The position numbers and the translations under genes were made by a program. 26,403 nucleotides of DNA from IMG/VR virus record IMGVR_UViG_3300025896_000168, positions 1 through 26,403 of that record, one strand, 5' to 3'. This stretch comes from a virus. The first letter of the stretch is position 1. Each line of letters opens with the position of its first letter. Positions 21,743 to 26,403 of the stretch are shown here, one piece after another. The notes under the pieces were generated by a model. The model was not told the DNA's origin. It was given only the letters and a program-made list of their open reading frames with translations, and did no database searches.

Positions 21743-24530
21743 TTTTGAGTCGCTGTATGCAGACATTATGAATACAGGGGTAGAGGCAACGCCAACACCT
21801 ACCCCGATGGCTACCCCTATCTCGCAGCTAGGAACAACTACTTATGTAGACCCTACTACTCTTAGCGAAACTGATAAAAGTGCTTTGCTTGCTAAATTGC
21901 AGATTGAAAATGCGGAGCGAGCGAAAAACCTAGAAGCGCAAAAAGCGTTGCTTGGTCGTCAAACTTCCATCATAGGTTTTGGTAGTTCTCTTGCCGATGC
22001 TTTAGCATTTGGTTATGGGCATGAGTTAGCGGCTGGCCTAGAAGCGGCTTTAACTTCTAAAACGTACCCCGAAGTTATGGCCGAGTATGGCCGTATGAGT
22101 GAAACATTAGGCCGAGAAGCGCCTTATGCTTCTACTGCCGGTGCTATTACTGGCGGTGTTGCGCCTTTGGCGTTTATGGGGCCGGTTCGTGGAGCCGTGG
22201 GACTAGGTAGGCAACTGTTGTTAGGTCAAACAGCAGCAAAAGCAGCACCAACAGTAGGCTCATTAGCAAGGATTGGTGCGGCGCAAGGATTTTTGCAAGG
22301 CGCGGGAGCAGCAGAACCTACGGAAGTAGTACCCGTTTCAGAGGATGTAGCAACACGCGCGGCGGCAGGTGGACTTGGCGCTCTTGTTGGTGGCGTTGGC
22401 ACTCCGCTATTAACAAAAGCTATTGGCGGCCTTACAAGTTATGGAGCACGAAAACTAGCTGAGGCTGGCGTAACACCTGAAGCAGCGCGGCAAGGTATTA
22501 TTGATGCTTTGCAATCAGCTTCTACTGCAGGGGAGCGTGGAGCAATTTTACGAGGCGGAGCATCCCTTGAAGGGTATACGCCGGCTGAAATTGTTGTAGC
22601 TAAAAAACTTACTGAAGGTACTCCTGCAGAGTTACAGGCTGGCATTCAACGCGCTCTTATAGCGGAAGAAAAGGGTATTCCGTTGTTCCTACCAGAAGCG
22701 GTGCAAAGTCCTGCAGTATATCAAAGCGCACGACTGGCTACCATTAAGCCTGGTGGCGTTAAATATGCTGGAACAGCTATTGATGATCGCGCTGCTATGG
22801 CGGGCAATCGAATCGCCTCGGTGCTTGATCAAATCGCACCAACACGCGATCCGGCAGCTAACACAAAAGACTTCATACAAGCAGCAAACGATATTCAAGA
22901 CAAATTAGTAGGCACAAGGGCTAAGGAGGCAAAGCGCCTCTACGATCAAGCCCGATTAGAAGCACCGCAAATCATATCTCCAGACTTGGATGAGTTAATC
23001 CAAAAAGACAAAAATTTACGCAACGCTATCAAAACGGTCAAAAGTTTTTCAGCGAACGCAGACCTTCCTGATAAGTCATTAGACGTGTTGGATCAAGCGC
23101 GGCGCATCTTAACTGACAAGATAAATGCGGTTGGCGCAAACGAAGCAAGGTTACTTGATAAAACCAAAAAGAAATTAGAAGGAATTTTGAAGGATGCCGC
23201 TCCGACTTGGGAAGAAGCACAGAAGGCTTACGAAACAGCCAGCGCGCCTTTGAACGCATTAGAGGAATCCAAGTTCAGCCTTATTAAAGATTTTGATCCT
23301 GATAGACCTGAAAGCCTTGGTCAGATATTTAATCAGCGCCCAGAAGTAATAGAGTCGCTCCGAAACAACTTTGTAGAAGCTGGTCAAGTAAACAGGTGGG
23401 ATGCGGGTGTAAGAGCATATCTTCAGAACCTTGCAGAGAAGCAGCCGGAGGAAGCTATTGGGCGAATCTCCAAGTTAGTGCAAACGCCTGTAGGAAAGAA
23501 TCGTATCCTTGCAGCACTAGGAGAAAAGGGGCAAGACGTAGTTGATCGCTTGCAAAGCGAATTGACTATTCTAAAAGGTCAGCAAAAATACTTTGTTGGA
23601 TCTCCAACTGCCCCCATGACTTTTGAGGAGCGCGACACTGCAAAACTTACTCAAGCGTTGAAGCAAGCATTGAGCGGTAAACTTGGTCAAGCTGTTGGAG
23701 GTTTGTTTGCGCCGGAAGATACTCAACTTTACCGACAATTAGCTGAAACATATTTTACGCCTGGATCAGTAGCAACGCAGCTATCCAAAATTAGGCCGTT
23801 AGTAGAATCATATCAACTTATTGACGCGCTATCTGGACGACTACAGCGCGGCGTAGGTGCTGGCACAACTGAGGCGTTAGTTAGAGGTCAACAAACTGCA
23901 GCTACCGCCTTGGATCAACCAATAGCACCAACGCAACCAACAGGCGGAACAATGGCATCCATGGGTGCGGCAACGTTAGGTGCAGGTGAACTAGACGCTT
24001 TAATGGCTGAGATTGACGCAGAAGCGGCAAAAAAAATGCCAGTTAAGGAAGGTGGCGAAGCCAAGGGTGGAGGTTTCGCAGGAGGTCCGTTGGCACCTGA
24101 AATCGTATCTGCTATTGAAAACAATCCTCATGGGCTTAGACCATCACTAATTAAGGCAGTAATTAAGCAAGAAAGCGAAGGCAAGGTAAATGCTAAGAGC
24201 AAAGCCGGCGCTTATGGCCTCATGCAGCTTATGCCTAAGACTGCAAAGGGGCTTGGTGTAGATGCCACTAATCCGCTAGAGAACGTGCAAGGTGGAATGC
24301 GGCTAATAAACACTTTGCACAAACGGTACAACAATATGGAACTAGCGTTGGCAGCCTATAACTGGGGCGAGGGTAATATGGCGCGCGCATTAAACACTCT
24401 TAAAACTAAGGGTGTGCCAGCTACGTGGAGCAACATTAAGAAGTATGGCAACAGTTTTCCGCGCAAGTTACCGCAGGAAACTCGGAAATACGTTGATGCA
24501 GTTTTGAACAAAGAGAAGCAATTTAGTTAG
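21732..24530 (+). CDS. Large ejection protein with C-terminal lytic transglycosylase (SLT) domain
   Basis: The start is GTG at 21732, with AGAGG upstream and an 11-base overlap with the previous gene. The 932-residue protein has a Thr/Pro-rich N-terminus, Gly/Ala-rich hydrophobic segments (about 75-240), and a long helical middle (YDQARLEAPQIISPDLDELI). The C-terminal SLT domain starts near residue 795. Its landmarks are the catalytic glutamate E814 in AVIKQESEG, AYGLMQLMPKTA (residues 827-838), and the closing AAYNWGEG (874-881). This domain cleaves peptidoglycan glycan strands to let the DNA channel pass the cell wall. In T7 gp16 the transglycosylase is at the N-terminus; here it is at the C-terminus. 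The membrane segments could help form the channel, which is inference. Confidence 0.85.
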   Translation: MADSFESLYADIMNTGVEATPTPTPMATPISQLGTTTYVDPTTLSETDKSALLAKLQIENAERAKNLEAQKALLGRQTSIIGFGSSLADALAFGYGHELAAGLEAALTSKTYPEVMAEYGRMSETLGREAPYASTAGAITGGVAPLAFMGPVRGAVGLGRQLLLGQTAAKAAPTVGSLARIGAAQGFLQGAGAAEPTEVVPVSEDVATRAAAGGLGALVGGVGTPLLTKAIGGLTSYGARKLAEAGVTPEAARQGIIDALQSASTAGERGAILRGGASLEGYTPAEIVVAKKLTEGTPAELQAGIQRALIAEEKGIPLFLPEAVQSPAVYQSARLATIKPGGVKYAGTAIDDRAAMAGNRIASVLDQIAPTRDPAANTKDFIQAANDIQDKLVGTRAKEAKRLYDQARLEAPQIISPDLDELIQKDKNLRNAIKTVKSFSANADLPDKSLDVLDQARRILTDKINAVGANEARLLDKTKKKLEGILKDAAPTWEEAQKAYETASAPLNALEESKFSLIKDFDPDRPESLGQIFNQRPEVIESLRNNFVEAGQVNRWDAGVRAYLQNLAEKQPEEAIGRISKLVQTPVGKNRILAALGEKGQDVVDRLQSELTILKGQQKYFVGSPTAPMTFEERDTAKLTQALKQALSGKLGQAVGGLFAPEDTQLYRQLAETYFTPGSVATQLSKIRPLVESYQLIDALSGRLQRGVGAGTTEALVRGQQTAATALDQPIAPTQPTGGTMASMGAATLGAGELDALMAEIDAEAAKKMPVKEGGEAKGGGFAGGPLAPEIVSAIENNPHGLRPSLIKAVIKQESEGKVNAKSKAGAYGLMQLMPKTAKGLGVDATNPLENVQGGMRLINTLHKRYNNMELALAAYNWGEGNMARALNTLKTKGVPATWSNIKKYGNSFPRKLPQETRKYVDAVLNKEKQFS

Positions 24531-24539
24531 GAGATAATC

Positions 24540-25484
24540 ATGGCTTGGTCAGGTGGAACGTACACGAAAGGCAATAACTCTACGGGTGGTTGGGCAGGTG
24601 ACGCTGCCGCTGGCGTAGGTATTGAAGCAGGGCGACATGACACGCAGGATAACGATTTTGCTACTGGCATTAATCAGTGCCTAAACAAGGATGGATCAAA
24701 CGCTGCTACAGGCAATCTTAATATTGGTAGTTTTAGATTAACTGCAGTAGCTGCAGCTACAGCAAGAACTGATGCAGCGCAAGCGGCACAAGTGCAAGAT
24801 GGCGATTATGTGTGGCTTGGTACAACTGCAGGAACAGCTACAGCACAAACTGCATCAGCAACGCCAGCCATTACCGCATACAAAGCTGGTCAAAAATTTA
24901 GAATGCTGGTGGGTAGTGGATTGGGATCAACTGGCGCTGCAGCTACTGCACATAGTTTAAACATAAATTCTATTGGCGCAAAACAAATCGTTAGTGCGGA
25001 TGGACTTAACAGTTCACCAACAATAGGAAGTTGGGTAGCCGGGGCTTTGTTAGAATTGATTTATGACGGCACTAATTTTAGAATTACTAATGATCCAAGT
25101 GGTTGGTTGGATTATACCATCACTACAACTAATTTGACCGGTGAAGCACCTAACGTTGTTTCAAGCATTACAACGTCTAATACTCGTTTCAGAAAAATAA
25201 ACAAAACCGTTTTTTTGGAGATGAGCGTGCAAATAAATTTAGGCACTGGCGGTAATCCTCGCTTAAACCTAACACCTCCGGTCAACGCATCATCGAGTAT
25301 TTCAGCCACCAATATGTTTTTTCTACCTGGCGCATGTCTGGACGCTACTGCTACGACGATTGGTTTTGGATATTTTTCATCAGCGACCAATTTTGTAATT
25401 TCAAAAAATGCGTTGGTAAATACTAACTGGACCGCCGGGACGGGAACTTATATTCGATTAAACTTTAATTATGAGAGTGTCTAA
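24540..25484 (+). CDS. Tail fibre or spike protein with podovirus-type N-terminal attachment domain
   Basis: AGGAG with a good spacer precedes ATG 24540. The first 90 residues match a common podovirus fibre N-terminus: GWAGDAAAGVGIEAGRHDTQ, DNDFATGINQCLNKDGSN, AATGNLNIGSFRLT, and ARTDAAQAAQVQDGDYVWLG. That domain anchors the fibre to the tail. The middle is beta-rich, and residues about 200-314 form another beta domain (RKINKTVFLEMSVQINLGTG) ending in TYIRLNFNYESV, the probable receptor-binding tip. At 314 residues the fibre is short and lacks an enzymatic depolymerase motif. The next gene encodes a chaperone-like protein, as is usual for fibre genes. Confidence 0.88.
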   Translation: MAWSGGTYTKGNNSTGGWAGDAAAGVGIEAGRHDTQDNDFATGINQCLNKDGSNAATGNLNIGSFRLTAVAAATARTDAAQAAQVQDGDYVWLGTTAGTATAQTASATPAITAYKAGQKFRMLVGSGLGSTGAAATAHSLNINSIGAKQIVSADGLNSSPTIGSWVAGALLELIYDGTNFRITNDPSGWLDYTITTTNLTGEAPNVVSSITTSNTRFRKINKTVFLEMSVQINLGTGGNPRLNLTPPVNASSSISATNMFFLPGACLDATATTIGFGYFSSATNFVISKNALVNTNWTAGTGTYIRLNFNYESV

Positions 25485-25723
25485 TGAATTGGCAAACAAC
25501 ATTACCGGAATGGCTTGCGCCTGAAACAGTAAATGAAGCAGAAATAATTGCTTGGATAAAACAATGGCGCAAACACGAATTGCAAAACAGTGATTACACT
25601 CAATTACCTGATGTAGACCTTGCCAACAAATGGGATTGGGCTGTTTATCGTCAGGAGTTGCGTGATCTTCCTCAGCAGGGATCTAATCCGAAACTTTGGG
25701 TTTTTCCTGAACCTCCAAAGTAA
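25484..25723 (+). CDS. Phage tail assembly chaperone-like protein (Phage_tail_APC type)
   Basis: ATG 25484 overlaps the fibre stop by one base (TAATG). The 79-residue product contains DYTQLPDVDLANKWDWAVYR followed by QELRDLPQQG and ends WVFPEPP, the signature of small chaperone-like proteins coded after phage fibres (the family pattern is 'DxTQLPDVPLxxKxxWxxYRQxLRDLP ... WPxxP'). Members are thought to help fibre or tail assembly. Length is normal. The motif match is good, and the position directly after the fibre gene supports it. Confidence 0.85.
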   Translation: MNWQTTLPEWLAPETVNEAEIIAWIKQWRKHELQNSDYTQLPDVDLANKWDWAVYRQELRDLPQQGSNPKLWVFPEPPK

Positions 25724-25725
25724 TC

Positions 25726-26112
25726 ATGTTAAAACTAATTCGCACCACCGAGTTTGATGATTCAACCTTTGGCGTATTGTGCCTAGATGATCGTCCTATG
25801 TGGGTGACGTTAGAGGATGCGTGGAAAAATAATACGCAGGGAATTAGCTGCATTCCAAAGGGGCCGTATGTGGTACGAGCGCATAACTCGCCTCACTTTG
25901 GGCGGTGCTTCAAGGTGATGGATGTTCCTAACCGTAGCGACATCCTTTTTCATGCTGGCAACACCCGAAATGATACGAGAGGATGTATTCTGTTAGGGCT
26001 AATGTTTGGCACGTTAGGTACACAAGTTGCAATCTTGTCTAGCCGGTCAGCTATGGCAGCGTTTTTGACAGCGTTGAAAGATGTGAAAGAGACGACGCTA
26101 GAGATTGTATGA
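25726..26112 (+). CDS. DUF5675-family protein, candidate lysis protein
   Basis: The 128-residue product contains the family signatures: VTLEDAWKNNTQGISCIPKG, then PHFGRCFKVMDVPNRSDILF, and HAGNTRNDTRGCILLG. H76 and C87 lie in an arrangement that recalls the His/Cys pair of L,D-transpeptidase-like enzymes, but catalytic activity has not been shown for this family to my knowledge. DUF5675 genes often stand next to holin and spanin genes in phages, as here: a membrane protein follows with a four-base overlap. The order fibre, chaperone, DUF5675 and then holin-like suggests that this is the lysis cassette, though no classical endolysin is seen in the window. The ATG at 25726 is two bases after the previous stop. 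Confidence 0.75.
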   Translation: MLKLIRTTEFDDSTFGVLCLDDRPMWVTLEDAWKNNTQGISCIPKGPYVVRAHNSPHFGRCFKVMDVPNRSDILFHAGNTRNDTRGCILLGLMFGTLGTQVAILSSRSAMAAFLTALKDVKETTLEIV

Positions 26113-26348
26113 CAGGCGATATCACTGAGATTCGGTATTGGTTAGACCTTGGAATTAAAGCGGTGATTGGTATTGCGGTTAGCGTAGTTGGTATGGACTA
26201 CAGAGCAGTAAAGAATAGTTTGCAAGAACTTGAGCAGAGCAAGTACCACGTCACCATGCAAGTGCAAGTGATGCAGTCAGAACTTGACGCAATTAAGAAT
26301 CGCTTGCAGCGAATTGAAGATAAACTAGATCGGGCATTGGACCGATGA
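26109..26348 (+). CDS. Small membrane protein with coiled coil, holin-like
   Basis: The start overlaps the DUF5675 stop (ATGA). The 79-residue product has a single hydrophobic helix (about residues 13-29, LGIKAVIGIAVSVVGMD), then a long charged helix (YRAVKNSLQELEQSKYHVTM, AIKNRLQRIEDKLDRALDR) ending in a basic C-terminus. One membrane helix with a cytoplasmic-type coiled coil is seen in class III holin-like and haemolysin XhlA-like phage proteins. The location beside DUF5675 and ahead of an exported protein fits a lysis cassette. It could also be a spanin-associated protein. Confidence 0.65.
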   Translation: MTGDITEIRYWLDLGIKAVIGIAVSVVGMDYRAVKNSLQELEQSKYHVTMQVQVMQSELDAIKNRLQRIEDKLDRALDR

Positions 26349-26403
26349 AACTCATAGCGTTGTTGTTAGCTATTGTAGCGACAGCGCAGGTTGAGGGAGT
26401 TAG
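26345..26403 (+). CDS. Start of an exported protein, possible spanin (partial)
   Basis: An ATG at 26345 overlaps the previous stop (ATGA). The first 19 codons read MKLIALLLAIVATAQVEGV before the sequence ends, which looks like a signal peptide or N-terminal membrane anchor. As the gene directly follows the holin-like gene it could be a spanin or endolysin component, but only the leader is in the window. Confidence 0.5.
   Translation, partial: MKLIALLLAIVATAQVEGV

Noticed and set aside
1-26403. CRISPR array, insertion sequence, integrase or toxin-antitoxin pair
   Set aside because: No spaced direct repeats of CRISPR type, no transposase or recombinase motif, and no recognisable toxin or antitoxin were found.

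Overview
The window is part of a tailed double-stranded DNA phage or prophage genome, most likely a podovirus (short non-contractile tail) of a Gram-negative bacterium. The reasons are a terminase, portal, scaffold and HK97-fold capsid module; P22- or T7-like short-tail and ejection genes; no tape measure, sheath or tail-tube gene; a murein transglycosylase domain inside a large ejection protein; and secretion signals of bacterial type. All three normal stop codons are used, so there is no sign of recoding. No integrase, tRNA, insertion sequence or CRISPR array is visible, so lysogeny cannot be judged from this window. The host cannot be named from the sequence alone.

Layout. (1) Positions 1-1273 are on the minus strand: a partial RecT/Bet-type single-strand annealing protein that runs off the left edge, a leader region with a phased 11-bp repeat array, a small exported protein, and a 28-codon membrane microprotein. 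(2) Positions 1274-1411 are a divergent control region. (3) From 1412 to the right edge everything is on the plus strand: a small helix-turn-helix regulator, a poorly defined stretch, the small terminase subunit, three accessory genes (two DUF551-like proteins and a zinc ribbon), the large terminase subunit and the portal. (4) A two-gene adhesin and tail-collar module (7565-9645) sits between portal and scaffold. (5) Two small genes, the scaffold, the major capsid protein and a decoration-like protein follow. A likely terminator comes after the decoration-like gene, and a strong one after the next small structural gene, at 13207-13241. (6) A spike-base protein, a LamG-like lectin, an AT-hook protein, a head-tail adaptor carrying an inserted carbohydrate-binding-like module, five putative ejection or internal virion proteins and a tail-nozzle-like protein make up the tail and ejection block. 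(7) The right end has a tail-fibre protein, a tail assembly chaperone-like protein, a DUF5675 protein, a holin-like membrane protein and the start of an exported protein, probably a lysis cassette.

How it works together. Neighbouring plus-strand genes mostly overlap by 1-20 bases or are separated by a few bases, often in ATGA, TAATG or TGATG arrangements, so the late region is probably a small number of translationally coupled transcripts. The terminase packages DNA through the portal into a capsid built on the scaffold. The adaptor and nozzle close the tail, the ejection proteins (one with a C-terminal SLT domain) breach the envelope, and the many beta-rich proteins decorate capsid and tail for adsorption.

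I did not find a clearly new defence or mobile system. The observations most worth checking are the 11-bp phased CGACA array before recT, the cargo between the terminase genes, the adhesin module between portal and scaffold, the carbohydrate-binding-like insertion in the adaptor, and a short motif shared by two adjacent virion proteins.
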